From: Phycisphaerae bacterium | GTDB taxonomy: Bacteria; Planctomycetota; Phycisphaerae; Phycisphaerales; UBA1924 | Reading direction: 5' to 3' | DNA: 64,000 bases | Assembly: GCA_022180725.1 (NCBI GenBank) | Contig: BQMO01000001.1 | Location: 186,001-250,000, forward strand | Shown: one piece after another, positions 26,806 to 37,411 of the stretch | Numbering within the stretch: the first letter of the stretch is position 1 | Layout of the letters: every line of letters begins with the position of its first letter | Translations under genes and position numbers: made by a program | The notes under the pieces: generated by a model | Databases searched by the model: none | What the model saw: the letters and a program-made list of their open reading frames with translations, nothing else | What the model was told of the DNA's origin: nothing

Positions 26806-27867
26806 TCATGCCGTCGTGGGCTGAGCCGATAGCCCAAGGCCGTCGGCCTCGCCCGCCGCCAGCCGCACGCTGCCCAGCCCGGCGATCATCGCCGCGTTGT
26901 CCACGCACCATGCCAACCTTGGCAGGAGCACCGGCACGGCGCGGCGCGACCCCAGCGCGAGGAGTTCGCGGCGCAGTCGCGAGTTCGACGTCACGCCGCC
27001 CCCGGTGAGAATCGTCCGGTACAGCGTCCCTCGGGCCGACGCGGCATCCAGCGCTCGCTCGAGCTTCAGCACCGCCGCGGCGCACGCCGCCCACTGAAAA
27101 CTCGCCGCGAGATCGCGACGCCGTTCGGGGGTCAGCGGCCCCGGTGGCGTGGGCGCACGCTCACCGGGAACGCCCTGCACCGCGTAGAGCAACGCCGTTT
27201 TCAACCCCGAAAACGAGAAGTCCAGCGAGTCCTTCCCCAGGCGGCTTACGGGCAACTCCACCGCCGTGTCGTTCGCGCCCGGCTCGCCGGCCAGACGGTC
27301 CAGGTTCGGCCCGCCCGGGTACGGCAGCCCCAGGATCGTCGCGGCCTTGTCGAACGCTTCGCCCATCGCGTCGTCGATCGTCGCCCCGAGCCGACGCATC
27401 GTGCGCCAGTTCGTCACCTCGTAAAGACTCGTGTGCCCGCCCGAGACGACCAGCCCGAGCGCCGGGAACGCCGCGTCCGGCCCGGGCGATTCGCCGTCCT
27501 CATGCAGCACGCCCGCGTAGAGATGCGCCCGCACATGATCGATGCCCACGAGCGGTTTGCCCAGGCTCCACGCCAGCGCCGACGCGGCGCTCACCCCCAC
27601 CAGCAACGACCCGATCAGCCCCGGTCGGTTCCCCACCGCGACCGCGTCGAGCATGCCCAGTCCCACACCCGCCTGCGCCAGCGCCTCGCGGACTAGGGGA
27701 AGGACGCGTTCGGCGTGCGCCCGGCTGGCCAGTTCGGGCACCACCCCGGCGTACTTCTCGTGAAGGTCCGTCTGCGACGCCACCACGCTCGACATCACTC
27801 GTCGGCCATCCAGAACCACCGCCGCCGCCGTCTCGTCGCACGAGGTTTCGATCCCCAGCACGATCAC
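26806..27867 (-). CDS. tsaD: tRNA N6-threonylcarbamoyladenosine transferase
   Basis: This 353-residue cytosolic enzyme transfers the threonylcarbamoyl group to A37 of tRNAs that read ANN codons. It opens with VIVLGIETSCDETAAAVV and has the metal-binding histidines in SRAHAERVLP and DHVRAHLYAG (the HxxxH site), plus the ASKHA-fold GLVVSGGHTSLY and LTGGGVTSNSRLR. The start is GTG 27867, which overlaps the stop of the S41 protease gene (GTGA). Length is normal for the family (about 340). Confidence 0.95.
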   Translation of the reverse strand: MIVLGIETSCDETAAAVVLDGRRVMSSVVASQTDLHEKYAGVVPELASRAHAERVLPLVREALAQAGVGLGMLDAVAVGNRPGLIGSLLVGVSAASALAWSLGKPLVGIDHVRAHLYAGVLHEDGESPGPDAAFPALGLVVSGGHTSLYEVTNWRTMRRLGATIDDAMGEAFDKAATILGLPYPGGPNLDRLAGEPGANDTAVELPVSRLGKDSLDFSFSGLKTALLYAVQGVPGERAPTPPGPLTPERRRDLAASFQWAACAAAVLKLERALDAASARGTLYRTILTGGGVTSNSRLRRELLALGSRRAVPVLLPRLAWCVDNAAMIAGLGSVRLAAGEADGLGLSAQPTTA

Positions 27868-29537
27868 GGGTTCGGCTCGCTCTTCTTCCGCACCGCCGCG
27901 TCCAGCAGCCACCGCTCCAATCCCTCGCCGGTGATGTCCAGCACGGCGATCACCTTCCCGTCCTTGTCGCGAACCTCGACCTGCCCGCCTCGGAGTTCGA
28001 TGGCGTCGTCCCACAGGTCCTTCGTCGTGGCCAAGGCCGACGCCTCGGGCGATTCGAGCGCTTCCAGTCGTCGCTCGGTTTTTTCCATCTCCCGGATCAG
28101 CCTCGTGCGGTACTCGTTCAACTTCGTGATTTCCGCCCCGGCGATGGTCGCGGCCTGAGGCCCGGGCGCGCCCACGCGGGGCCACTGCCCAGCATCGATC
28201 CGTCCCTGCACCGCGTGCACCGCCCCCGCCAACTGCGGGTCTTTCATCGACGACAGGACCCATTCCGGGTCGTCCCAGCGGTCCCCCTCGGCGGGAACCT
28301 GCCCCTGCTGCGTGAGCACTTCCCGGGCGCGTCGAACTTCGAGCATGGCCACCGTTTCATCATCGCTCATGGGGATGTAGAACCCGTCGGTCGGGTCTAC
28401 GCCCCAGGCCGACGTGGTATCCGTGCGGGTCAGACTGCGCCCCGAGGGCAGGAAGTACCCCTGCTCGGTGATCTTCACTTCACTCCCCCCGCCGCGTGGC
28501 AGCGAAACAACCTGCTGCACGCTGCCCTTGCCGAACGAGCGGGTGCCGACCGCCACGGCCCGCCCGTTCTCCACCAGCGCCCCCGCGAGCACCTCGCTCG
28601 CCGAGGCCGACTGCCCGTTGACCAGCACCGAGATAGGGAAGTCGGGGAGCGTGCCCGCCTTCTCCGCCCGGCGCACCACCTCGGGGTAGGCCCGCCCCTT
28701 TGTGGAGACGATGACCCCGCTCTCCAGGAACAGGTCGGCGATGTCCTCGGCCTCGCGGAGCAGCCCGCCGGGGTTGAACCGCAGGTCGAGCACCAGGCCC
28801 TTCACGCCGCCGGACTCGACCCCTTCCGACCGGAGCGCCGCGGCGACCTCGGCCGCGCACCCGGGCGTGAACTGCGTCAGCCGGATGTACACGATGCCAC
28901 GGGCCGCGTCTACGGTGAAGTCCCACTGGTTCGGGTCGGTCGCGGAGCGGCGGACGCCCTTGACGGCCCGGGTCTTGATCTTCGCCCGCTCGATCTCGAA
29001 CGTCAGCCGCTGCCCCTTGCGTTCGATGAGCAGCGTGACCTTCGTCCCCGGCTCGCCCATCAGTTTCTCGATACAGGCATCGACCCCGATGTTGAACGTC
29101 GATTCCCCGTTGATCTCCAGCACTTTGTCGTCGCTCATCAGCCCGGCCCGGAAACTCGGCGAGTCCTCCAGCGGCGAAACGATCGTGAGATATCCCTCGC
29201 GGATGTTGATCTGCGCGCCGATGCCGACGTACTCGCCCAGCAGGTCCTTCGAGAATGTTCGCGTCTCCGCGGCCGGCACGTAGACGGTGTACGGATCGTT
29301 CAACGCCTCGATCATGCCCTTGATCGCGCCTTCGCGCAGCACCCTGTCGTCCACGTCGTTCACGTAGCGCTTCGAGATCAGGTGCTTGACATCGATGATC
29401 TCGTCGAAGAACTCGTACTCGCCCGCGGGCCGATCGCCGGCGAGGCGCTTGCCGACGGCGGCCCCGCCCGTCACCCCGAGCACGCACACCGCCGCCGCCG
29501 GCACGATCATCCACGCCCGTTTCCATCCACGCCGCAT
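27864..29537 (-). CDS. S41 family C-terminal processing peptidase with PDZ domain
   Basis: This 557-residue exported serine protease has an N-terminal hydrophobic signal or anchor (IVPAAAVCVLGVTGGAAVG). A PDZ domain lies at about 95-185 (GIGAQINIREGYLTIVSPLE, FRAGLMSDDKVLEINGE). The protease domain follows: LVLDLRFNPGGLLREAEDIA, catalytic Ser in VNGQSASASEVLAGAL, and the base Lys in SFGKGSVQQ. A long C-terminal extension (about 190 residues) with a charged helix NEYRTRLIREMEKTERRLE is extra relative to compact CtpA. ATG 29537 has AAGGAG seven bases upstream. It heads a coupled run with tsaD and the RF-like gene. Confidence 0.9.
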   Translation of the reverse strand: MRRGWKRAWMIVPAAAVCVLGVTGGAAVGKRLAGDRPAGEYEFFDEIIDVKHLISKRYVNDVDDRVLREGAIKGMIEALNDPYTVYVPAAETRTFSKDLLGEYVGIGAQINIREGYLTIVSPLEDSPSFRAGLMSDDKVLEINGESTFNIGVDACIEKLMGEPGTKVTLLIERKGQRLTFEIERAKIKTRAVKGVRRSATDPNQWDFTVDAARGIVYIRLTQFTPGCAAEVAAALRSEGVESGGVKGLVLDLRFNPGGLLREAEDIADLFLESGVIVSTKGRAYPEVVRRAEKAGTLPDFPISVLVNGQSASASEVLAGALVENGRAVAVGTRSFGKGSVQQVVSLPRGGGSEVKITEQGYFLPSGRSLTRTDTTSAWGVDPTDGFYIPMSDDETVAMLEVRRAREVLTQQGQVPAEGDRWDDPEWVLSSMKDPQLAGAVHAVQGRIDAGQWPRVGAPGPQAATIAGAEITKLNEYRTRLIREMEKTERRLEALESPEASALATTKDLWDDAIELRGGQVEVRDKDGKVIAVLDITGEGLERWLLDAAVRKKSEPNP

Positions 29538-29583
29538 AGGTTGCTCCTTGCCGGCACGATGGTATGGACGACCCTCGTAGGTG

Positions 29584-29604
29584 GCCCGCCGCTCCGCGGC
29601 GGGT
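29584..29604. repeat. GCCCG hairpin repeat, TCC loop (copy 1)
   Basis: GCCCGCCGC and GCGGCGGGT flank a TCC loop (nine base pairs, the last a G-T). It lies in the divergent gap between the S41 protease and hflX and shares its layout with copies at 35285 and 46067. Confidence 0.6.
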
Positions 29605-29648
29605 CTGGGTACGGTGCATCCCGACTTACACCCTACCATCCGCCCCTC

Positions 29649-31073
29649 ATGGCCAAGGAACGGACAGAACTTGGGGTCGCCTCCGAACGTGCCGTCCTCG
29701 CGGCGGTACGGTTGCCCGACTCGGTCTACGACCCGCGCGACCCATTCGGCGAACTCCGTGCCCTAGCCCAGCAGGCCGGCGCTACCGTGGTCGGCGAGTG
29801 CGAGCAGCGCCTTCAACGCCCCGTCGCGGGGACGTACATGGGGACGGGCAAGGTGCACGAACTCAAGGCCCTGTGCGAGGAGCTCGGCGCCGGCACGGTC
29901 ATCTTCGACCACGACCTCTCCCCCAAGCAGATCAGCAACATCGAGCAGGCCGTGGGGCGCAAGGTGGTCGACCGGTCGGAACTCATCCTCGACATCTTCG
30001 CCGGGCGCGCCGCGACCACCGAGGCCAAACTCCAGGTCGAACTGGCGCAACTGGAGTACACGTACCCTCGCCTCCGCGCCATGTGGGACCACCTCGAGCG
30101 CATCGTGGGCGGCGGCGGCATCGCGGGCATCGGCACGCGCGGCCCGGGCGAACAGCAGCTCGAGATCGACCGCCGCCTCGTCCAACGCAAGAAACTCGCC
30201 CTCCAGCGTGAACTCGACGTCATACGCGCCCGGCGCCGCCGCGAGGTCGCCGCACGCCGGGCCGAGCACTTCACCGTCGGCCTCGTGGGCTACACCAACG
30301 CCGGCAAGTCCACCCTCTTCAACACGCTGACCGCCGGCGGGGCCTACGCCGACGACCGCCTCTTCGCCACCCTCATGACCCGCACGCGCGAGTGGAGCCT
30401 CGGGCAGGGCGTCGGCGTCATGCTCTCCGACACCGTTGGTTTCGTCCGCGACATCCCCCACCATCTTGTCGCATCCTTCAAATCCACGCTCGAAGAGGCC
30501 ACCCACGCCGACCTGCTGCTCATCGTCCTCGACGTGGCCGACCCCGCCGCCGAACTCCACCTCGCCACCGTCAACAAGGTTCTCGACGAACTCTTCGACG
30601 AGATGGACGGCTCGAAGCACGAGGAGGACCGCCTGCTCGCCCGCCCGGAACGCATCCTCCTGCTGAACAAGGTCGACCGCCTGCGCGACAACGCCGAACT
30701 GCTTGTCTGGCAGCGCAAGCATCCCGGGAGCATCACGATCTGCGCGTTGCCGGGGCCGGACGGGCGTCCTCGTTTGGGCGCCGACGAACTCGAGGCCCGC
30801 GTCCGCGACGCCGCCCGGGGACAGGTCGAGGAGTTCCGCGTTACCCTGCCCCTCGCCGACGCCAAGACCCTGAGCCTCCTCGAGCGCAGCGGCGATGTGC
30901 TGGCCCGCGACTACACCGCCACGCACGTGACGCTCCACGTTCGCATCGGGCGTCGACATCTGGCCCGCCTGCGCTCCGCCGGCGCCCAACTCCACCTCGC
31001 CGACGCGAAAGGCCGCGACGTGCCCCGCGGCACACTCCCCGGCGAGCCCGCCCCCGCGAAGTGGTCGACCTGA
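29649..31073 (+). CDS. hflX: Ribosome-associated GTPase HflX
   Basis: This 474-residue GTPase binds ribosomes and splits stalled 70S particles under stress. The N-terminal HflX domain (about 1-190) contains GTYMGTGKVHELKALC and HDLSPKQISNIEQAVGRKVVDR, with the linker GIAGIGTRGPGEQQLEIDRR. The G domain shows G1 GYTNAGKST near residue 218, G3 DTVGFVRDIPH and G4 NKVD. The frame is open far upstream, but ATG 29649 is the first start with family-like sequence. Length is normal for bacterial HflX. Confidence 0.95.
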   Translation: MAKERTELGVASERAVLAAVRLPDSVYDPRDPFGELRALAQQAGATVVGECEQRLQRPVAGTYMGTGKVHELKALCEELGAGTVIFDHDLSPKQISNIEQAVGRKVVDRSELILDIFAGRAATTEAKLQVELAQLEYTYPRLRAMWDHLERIVGGGGIAGIGTRGPGEQQLEIDRRLVQRKKLALQRELDVIRARRRREVAARRAEHFTVGLVGYTNAGKSTLFNTLTAGGAYADDRLFATLMTRTREWSLGQGVGVMLSDTVGFVRDIPHHLVASFKSTLEEATHADLLLIVLDVADPAAELHLATVNKVLDELFDEMDGSKHEEDRLLARPERILLLNKVDRLRDNAELLVWQRKHPGSITICALPGPDGRPRLGADELEARVRDAARGQVEEFRVTLPLADAKTLSLLERSGDVLARDYTATHVTLHVRIGRRHLARLRSAGAQLHLADAKGRDVPRGTLPGEPAPAKWST

Positions 31074-31092
31074 CGCACGGCCCCGCCCGAGT

Positions 31093-31431
31093 TCAGACCC
31101 ACACCTGCACGATCAGGTGCGCTTCCTTCCCCAGTTTTCCCGTCCACTCCCCCACCTTCGAGGTGCTGAACTTCACCTCGTACTGCGGATGGGCGTCCAG
31201 CCACTCGTTGATCTGCTGATCCAGGTACCCAATCGCGTCGTCCGACAGTTTGCAGTGAAACGTCCGCACGTGGATGGCGCCGTTGCCCGTAACGCTCGGC
31301 GAACGCTTCCACGTCTCCTCGTGCTTCTTGACGCCCAGTTTCGACTCGAACGCCTGAATCTTGGGCGGCGGCGGCTCCGCCGGCTGCCCGCCGATCGAGT
31401 CCGGATGCAGATACAACGGCGCACGCCTCAT
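31093..31431 (-). CDS. Small conserved-looking hypothetical protein
   Basis: This 112-residue soluble protein starts at ATG 31431 with GGGAGG five bases before it. The N-terminus is MRRAPLYLHPDSIGGQPAEP; the body alternates charged and hydrophobic residues (GAIHVRTFHCKLSDDAIGYL, INEWLDAHPQYEVKFSTSKV), suggesting a small alpha/beta fold. There is no signal peptide, membrane segment or known motif. It converges on hflX with a 19-base gap. Function unknown. Confidence 0.65.
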   Translation of the reverse strand: MRRAPLYLHPDSIGGQPAEPPPPKIQAFESKLGVKKHEETWKRSPSVTGNGAIHVRTFHCKLSDDAIGYLDQQINEWLDAHPQYEVKFSTSKVGEWTGKLGKEAHLIVQVWV

Positions 31432-31498
31432 GATGCCTCCCTTCAAGCGCCTTGAACGGACGGCCTGAGCGCCAGCCTACCACAACCCCGGCAGATTG

Positions 31499-31870
31499 TC
31501 AGCCCTGATCGGCCCCCGCCGACCGCTCGAACACCCAGCGATCACCCGCGACGCACCGACCACGAAACACCGCGTGGACGCCCCCCCAGTCCACGTTCAA
31601 CGTGAGGCCGCCCGGATGATCCTCTACCTTCGCCTGCCCGCCGGCCACCCGCGCGACACATCCTCGCCCGCCCGACACCTCCCCCTCATAGTCCAGGTAC
31701 GCCCGGCGATGGTCCGGCAGCCGTTCCGCCTCGAAATGCGTCACCGCCGGATCGTCAATGCGGACCCCGACGCGGAACGTCATCAGCGTGGCTTTCGCGC
31801 CTACCTCGAGCATCCAGTCGTAATGACTCGACCCATCCGGCAGCGCGTGTCGCAGGAGGACAGTTCGCAT
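31499..31870 (-). CDS. Hypothetical protein, phosphoesterase-domain-like pattern
   Basis: This 123-residue protein starts at ATG 31870 (MRTVLLRHALPDGSSHYDWM); the frame extends upstream but the added part looks non-coding. The pattern HYDWMLEVGAKATLMTFRV ... HRRAYLDYEGEVSGGRG ... VEDHPGG faintly resembles the 3'-phosphoesterase domain of LigD-type ligases (H-x-D-x-R/M-L-E and Y-x-x-x-E-G), which would make it a DNA-end-processing enzyme. Key residues differ, so this is a suggestion only. It is divergent from the TPR lipoprotein at 31990. Confidence 0.6.
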   Translation of the reverse strand: MRTVLLRHALPDGSSHYDWMLEVGAKATLMTFRVGVRIDDPAVTHFEAERLPDHRRAYLDYEGEVSGGRGCVARVAGGQAKVEDHPGGLTLNVDWGGVHAVFRGRCVAGDRWVFERSAGADQG

Positions 31871-31989
31871 GGCGTGCGGCTCACTCCGCGGGAATCTGCC
31901 GGCGTCGCACCGGCCTGTCAATCAGTCCACCCCGAATCGACGATAGCATGGTCCCGCTGCATGATTTGCGGCTCACACGGAGGTGTTCG

Positions 31990-32673
31990 ATGGTTCTGTC
32001 GCGTTTGGCATGCGTCCTGGTACCCGTGCTCGCGCTCCTCGTCGGGTGCGGCGGGCGGCCCCTCCACGTCGTCCTCAAGGACGCCGACCACGCGTACCAG
32101 CGAGGCGATTACGCCGCTTCGATCCGCGATTACGCCACCTACGTCGAGCGTCGCCCCGACGAGGTCCACATCCGCTACCGCTACGGCAAGGCCCTCATCG
32201 CGGGCGGCCAGGCCCGCACCGCCGTCGAGCAGTTGAACATCTGCACCGACGTGTCGCCGCTCAACGACGCGTACCTCGATGCGCAAGCCCAGGCCATGTA
32301 CGACGCCGGCGAGGCCGAGGCGCTTCAGACGCTCCTCGCCCGGGCCTCCTCCGAGCGTGGCCGCGTCACCGACTACCTTCGCCAGGGGCACTACGCCGTG
32401 CTGCTGGGGAACCTCGACGAGGCCCGCCAGGCCCTGATCACCGCCGCGAAACTCGACCAGGGTGCGTCGTGGCAGGTTCAGCGTGAACTGGCCGACTTCT
32501 ACGGCAGGGTCGGCGACACGCCCCGGCAGGTCCGCCGCCTGCGCATGGCTTTCTTCCTGAACCCCGACAACCCCGAGTTGCTCGCCGAGATCCGCCGCGT
32601 CGGCGAGGTTCCCGGACCCACGTTCGGCCTCCGCCCCGAAGAGATCGTCACCACCGCCACGGCCCCCGAATGA
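31990..32673 (+). CDS. Lipoprotein with TPR-like repeats
   Basis: This 227-residue protein has a lipoprotein signal peptide, MVLSRLACVLVPVLALLVGC, with Cys20 as lipidation site, followed by helical TPR-like repeats (HAYQRGDYAASIRDYATYVE, IRYRYGKALIAGGQARTAVE, RQGHYAVLLGNLDEARQALI). It is probably a periplasmic-face scaffold. ATG 31990 has GGAGG about eight bases upstream. It precedes the ArsR-methyltransferase gene, which has its own promoter, so co-transcription is not assumed. Confidence 0.8.
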   Translation: MVLSRLACVLVPVLALLVGCGGRPLHVVLKDADHAYQRGDYAASIRDYATYVERRPDEVHIRYRYGKALIAGGQARTAVEQLNICTDVSPLNDAYLDAQAQAMYDAGEAEALQTLLARASSERGRVTDYLRQGHYAVLLGNLDEARQALITAAKLDQGASWQVQRELADFYGRVGDTPRQVRRLRMAFFLNPDNPELLAEIRRVGEVPGPTFGLRPEEIVTTATAPE

Positions 32674-32689
32674 ACCGCTCGCACCGGCC

Positions 32690-32739
32690 TTGACAGACGA
32701 CCCATGCGTTCTACACTTCATCCGGATAAACGGATGAAG
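32690..32739 (+). promoter_or_regulatory. Promoter and palindromic operator of the ArsR-ahcY module
   Basis: TTGACA at 32690-32695 and TACACT at 32712-32717, with a 16-base spacer, form a good promoter. A perfect inverted repeat follows: CTTCATCCG at 32716-32724, six bases, CGGATGAAG at 32731-32739. It covers the predicted transcription start and the ATG at 32734. A 9+6+9 dyad at a promoter in front of an ArsR-family gene is the expected shape of an autoregulatory operator. A regulator bound there would block transcription of the downstream gene and probably ahcY. Confidence 0.75.
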
Positions 32740-33696
32740 CGTACCGCCGATATTTCGATTACCGATCGTCTGGCGTCGCTTAGCGACCCGGTTCGGTTGC
32801 GTCTGCTCCGGATGGTCGAGGGGCAGGAACTTTCCGTGGGTGAAGTCGCTCGGGTACTCCAACTGCCCCAGTCCACCGTCAGCCGCCACCTCAAGACGCT
32901 GGCCGCCGCCGGGTGGGTTGCACGACGGAATGAGGGCACCGCCAGCCTGTACCGCCTGGTGGCGGATGAACTGTCGCCCGCGGCACGCTCGATCTGGGCG
33001 GCGGTACGCGAGCAGACTCCCCTGGCCCGCGATGATGCCCAGCGCCTCCGGGCCGTGCTCGCCGAGCGCCGTACCGACAGCCAGGCCTTCTTCGGCAAGC
33101 ACGCCGGAGAGTGGGACGACCTGCGCCAGACGCTCTTCGGAGGGCGATTTACGGCCTTGTCGCTCCTGGGCCTGATCCGCCGCGACTGGATCATCGCCGA
33201 CCTGGGCTGCGGCACCGGCAACGCCGCCGAACTCCTCGCGCCGCATGTTGCCAGAGTTCTCGCCGTGGACCTCTCGATCCCCATGCTCCAGGCGGCCCGC
33301 AAGCGCCTCGCCGGCGTCGAGAATGTCGAGTTCGTCAACGCCCCCGCCGACCGTACGGGCCTCCCGCCCCACAGCGTCGACGCCTGCGTCTGCGTGCTCG
33401 TCCTGCACCACCTCGACGAGCCGGCCAAGGCGCTGCGTGAGATGCGACGGCTGCTCCGCCCTGACCGCGGCGGAGGCACGGTGCTCGTGGTCGACATGGC
33501 CGCCCACGACCGCGACGAGTATCGCCGCCTCATGGGCCACAAGCACCTGGGGTTCTCCAAAGACGCCATGCTCACCATGATGCACGACGCCGGTTTGGTC
33601 GATGGTGTGTACCACGACCTCCCGCCCGAACCCGACGGCAAAGGCCCGGGGCTGTTTGTGGCGACGGCCCGGCTCCCCGCGACGATCAACGACTGA
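32734..33696 (+). CDS. ArsR-family HTH fused to SAM-dependent methyltransferase
   Basis: This 320-residue fusion has an N-terminal winged helix (about 8-90; SLSDPVRLRLLRMVEGQELS, VLQLPQSTVSRHLKTLAAAG) and a C-terminal class I methyltransferase (about 125-290) with SAM motif IADLGCGTGNAAELLA, the acidic end of strand 2 in VLAVDLS, and a typical motif-IV region VCVLVLHHLDEPAKALREM. ArsR-methyltransferase fusions next to ahcY are known; the methyltransferase fold may serve as an S-adenosylhomocysteine or SAM sensor. I choose ATG 32734 because the start at 32704 would put the palindrome inside the gene. No SD is visible, consistent with a very short leader. Confidence 0.85.
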   Translation: MKRTADISITDRLASLSDPVRLRLLRMVEGQELSVGEVARVLQLPQSTVSRHLKTLAAAGWVARRNEGTASLYRLVADELSPAARSIWAAVREQTPLARDDAQRLRAVLAERRTDSQAFFGKHAGEWDDLRQTLFGGRFTALSLLGLIRRDWIIADLGCGTGNAAELLAPHVARVLAVDLSIPMLQAARKRLAGVENVEFVNAPADRTGLPPHSVDACVCVLVLHHLDEPAKALREMRRLLRPDRGGGTVLVVDMAAHDRDEYRRLMGHKHLGFSKDAMLTMMHDAGLVDGVYHDLPPEPDGKGPGLFVATARLPATIND

Positions 33697-33735
33697 ACCA
33701 CGAACGACCCGTACGAATCACCCACGGAGATGATC

Positions 33736-35256
<1,521 letters not shown>

Positions 35257-35284
35257 GCCGATCGGGCATGTCGGGCTTGGGGTA

Positions 35285-35305
35285 GCCCGGCACTCCGTGC
35301 CGGGC
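35285..35305. repeat. GCCCG hairpin repeat, TCC loop (copy 2)
   Basis: GCCCGGCAC and GTGCCGGGC form a perfect nine-base-pair stem with a TCC loop, preceded by GGTA. It lies 28 bases after the ahcY stop and before the convergent lepA end. No T-run follows, so it is not a classical terminator, though it may stabilise or end transcripts. Confidence 0.65.
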
Positions 35306-35334
35306 CTCGTGGCTCGTTCACGGACGAATCGCGC

Positions 35335-37338
35335 TCAATCCCCCGTATCCAGGACGGCCATGAAGGCCTCCTGCGGGATCGTCACCGCGCCGATGTTCTT
35401 CATCCGCTTCTTGCCTTCCTTCTGCTTCTCGAGCAGTTTCCGCTTGCGGCTCACGTCGCCCCCGTAGCACTTGGCCAGCACGTCCTTGCGGTAGGCCTTG
35501 ATCGTCTCGCGGGCGATGACCTTGCCCCCGATGGCCGCCTGCACGGGAATCTCGAACTGGTGCCGCGGGATCTGCTCGCGGAGTTTGGCGCACAGCGCCC
35601 GCCCGCGATGCTCGGCCTTCTCGCGATGCACGATCACCGACAGCGCCTCCACCGGCTCCCCGTTCACCAGGATGTCCATTTTCACCAGGTTGTCCGGGCG
35701 GTACGCGATCACCTCATAGTCCATCGTCCCGTACCCGCTCGTCAGCCCCTTCATCTTGTCGAAGAAGTCGTAGATGATCTCGGCGAGGGGGATCTCGAAC
35801 TGGAGCAGGTCGCGTGTCTGCGACACGAACGACTGGCTCTTGTACTGCCCGCGCCGGTCGAGCACCAGTTTCATGATGTCCCCGATCTTGTCCTTGGGGA
35901 TCATCAACTCCAGCCGGCAGATCGGCTCTCGCATCTCCATGATCGTCGACGGGTTGGGCAGTTCCGCCGGGTTGTGCACCTCCAGCAGCACGTGCCCCGG
36001 CGGCGGGGGCGCATAGTGCGGCATGCCCTCTATCACCTTCTTCAGCACCTGCCCGCTGGGCGACACGATGTCGTCCGTCCCCGCGCGGCAGACGATCTGG
36101 TACGACACCGTCGGGGCCGTCTGCACCACCTCCACCCCGCCCTCGCGCTCCAGCCGCTCCTGGATGATGTCCATGTGCAGCAGGCCCAGGAACCCGCAGC
36201 GATACCCGAAGCCGAGCGCCTCGCTGTGCACCGGCTGGAACGTGAACGACGAGTCGTTCAGGCTCAGTTTCTCCACCGCCTCGCGCAGGTCCTCGAAATC
36301 GCTCGATTCCCCGTCTTCCTTCGTGGATGGATAGAAATCGCAGAAGACCATCTGCCGCGGGGGCTGATACCCCGGCAGCGCCTCGGCCGCGGGGTGGTGC
36401 TCGTGCGTCACGGTGTCGCCGATGCGCACGTCCTTGAGCGTGCGGATCGCCGCGACGACATACCCCGTCTCGCCGGGCCCCAGTTCCTTCACGCGCACCG
36501 GCTTGGGCGTCATCTTGCCCAGGTCGCTCACCAGGAACGTCCGCTGGGTGCCCATCATGCGGATCTTGTCGCCCACCTTCAGCGTGCCGTCGAAGATACG
36601 TGTGTACACGATCACCCCGCGGTAGTCGTCGTACACCGCGTCGAAGATCAGCCCGCGGAGCGCGTCCGTCACCGGCGGGCGCGGCGGGGGGAACTTCTCC
36701 GCGATCGACGCCAGCAACTCGGGGATGCCCTGCCCCGTCTTGGCCGACACCAGCAGGCAGTCCTCCGCCTTGAAGCCCAGCGTCTGCTCGATTTCCATCG
36801 CCACGTCGATGGGCCTGGCGCCCGGCAGGTCGATCTTGTTGATCACCGGGATAATGTGCAGATTCTCGTTCACCGCGAGGTACGCGTTCACCAGCGTCTG
36901 GGCCTGCACGCCCTGCGTCGAGTCCACCACGAGGATGGCCCCTTCGCACGCCTTGAGCGCCCGGCTCACCTCGTAGTTGAAGTCCACGTGCCCCGGTGTA
37001 TCGATGAAGTTGAACATGTAGAGGTCGCCGTGCGCCTCGGCCGACTCGCCCTTCTTCACCTTGTGCTCGCCCGTCTCGTCGCTCGTCGCCTCGTAGTCCG
37101 TTTCCAGATCGTCGGCCTTGGCGCCGGGCTTGTGCCGGTGCCACACCGTCACCGCCGACGCTTTGATCGTGATCCCACGCTCACGCTCGAGGTCCATCGA
37201 GTCGAGAATCTGCTCCTTGGCCTCGCGCGGGGAGACGGCGTTGGTCGCCTGCAGGAGCCGGTCGGCCAGCGTGCTCTTGCCGTGGTCGATGTGGGCGATG
37301 ATCGAGAAGTTCCGGATGTGGGGCGACGAATCGGGCAT
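35335..37338 (-). CDS. lepA: Elongation factor 4 (LepA) with switch-region insertion
   Basis: This 667-residue translational GTPase back-translocates or remodels ribosomes. It has G1 AHIDHGKSTLADRL, switch I LERERGITIKA, G3 IDTPGHVDFNYEV, G4 NKIDLPGA, and the EF4-specific C-terminal domain (KEGKKRMKNIGAVTIPQEAF). ATG 37338 is chosen; the longer frame to 37380 adds 14 poor residues. About 32 extra residues, mostly charged (KADDLETDYEATSDETGEH), lie between the GITIKA strand and DTPGH, around residues 68-101; ordinary LepA has a short hairpin there. Confidence 0.95.
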   Translation of the reverse strand: MPDSSPHIRNFSIIAHIDHGKSTLADRLLQATNAVSPREAKEQILDSMDLERERGITIKASAVTVWHRHKPGAKADDLETDYEATSDETGEHKVKKGESAEAHGDLYMFNFIDTPGHVDFNYEVSRALKACEGAILVVDSTQGVQAQTLVNAYLAVNENLHIIPVINKIDLPGARPIDVAMEIEQTLGFKAEDCLLVSAKTGQGIPELLASIAEKFPPPRPPVTDALRGLIFDAVYDDYRGVIVYTRIFDGTLKVGDKIRMMGTQRTFLVSDLGKMTPKPVRVKELGPGETGYVVAAIRTLKDVRIGDTVTHEHHPAAEALPGYQPPRQMVFCDFYPSTKEDGESSDFEDLREAVEKLSLNDSSFTFQPVHSEALGFGYRCGFLGLLHMDIIQERLEREGGVEVVQTAPTVSYQIVCRAGTDDIVSPSGQVLKKVIEGMPHYAPPPPGHVLLEVHNPAELPNPSTIMEMREPICRLELMIPKDKIGDIMKLVLDRRGQYKSQSFVSQTRDLLQFEIPLAEIIYDFFDKMKGLTSGYGTMDYEVIAYRPDNLVKMDILVNGEPVEALSVIVHREKAEHRGRALCAKLREQIPRHQFEIPVQAAIGGKVIARETIKAYRKDVLAKCYGGDVSRKRKLLEKQKEGKKRMKNIGAVTIPQEAFMAVLDTGD

Positions 37339-37411
37339 GCGTGCGGGAGTGTAGGTGACACAACCCCGCGCGCGGGCCATCGATGCTGGGCATCCGCGTG
37401 TCCCCGCGTGG

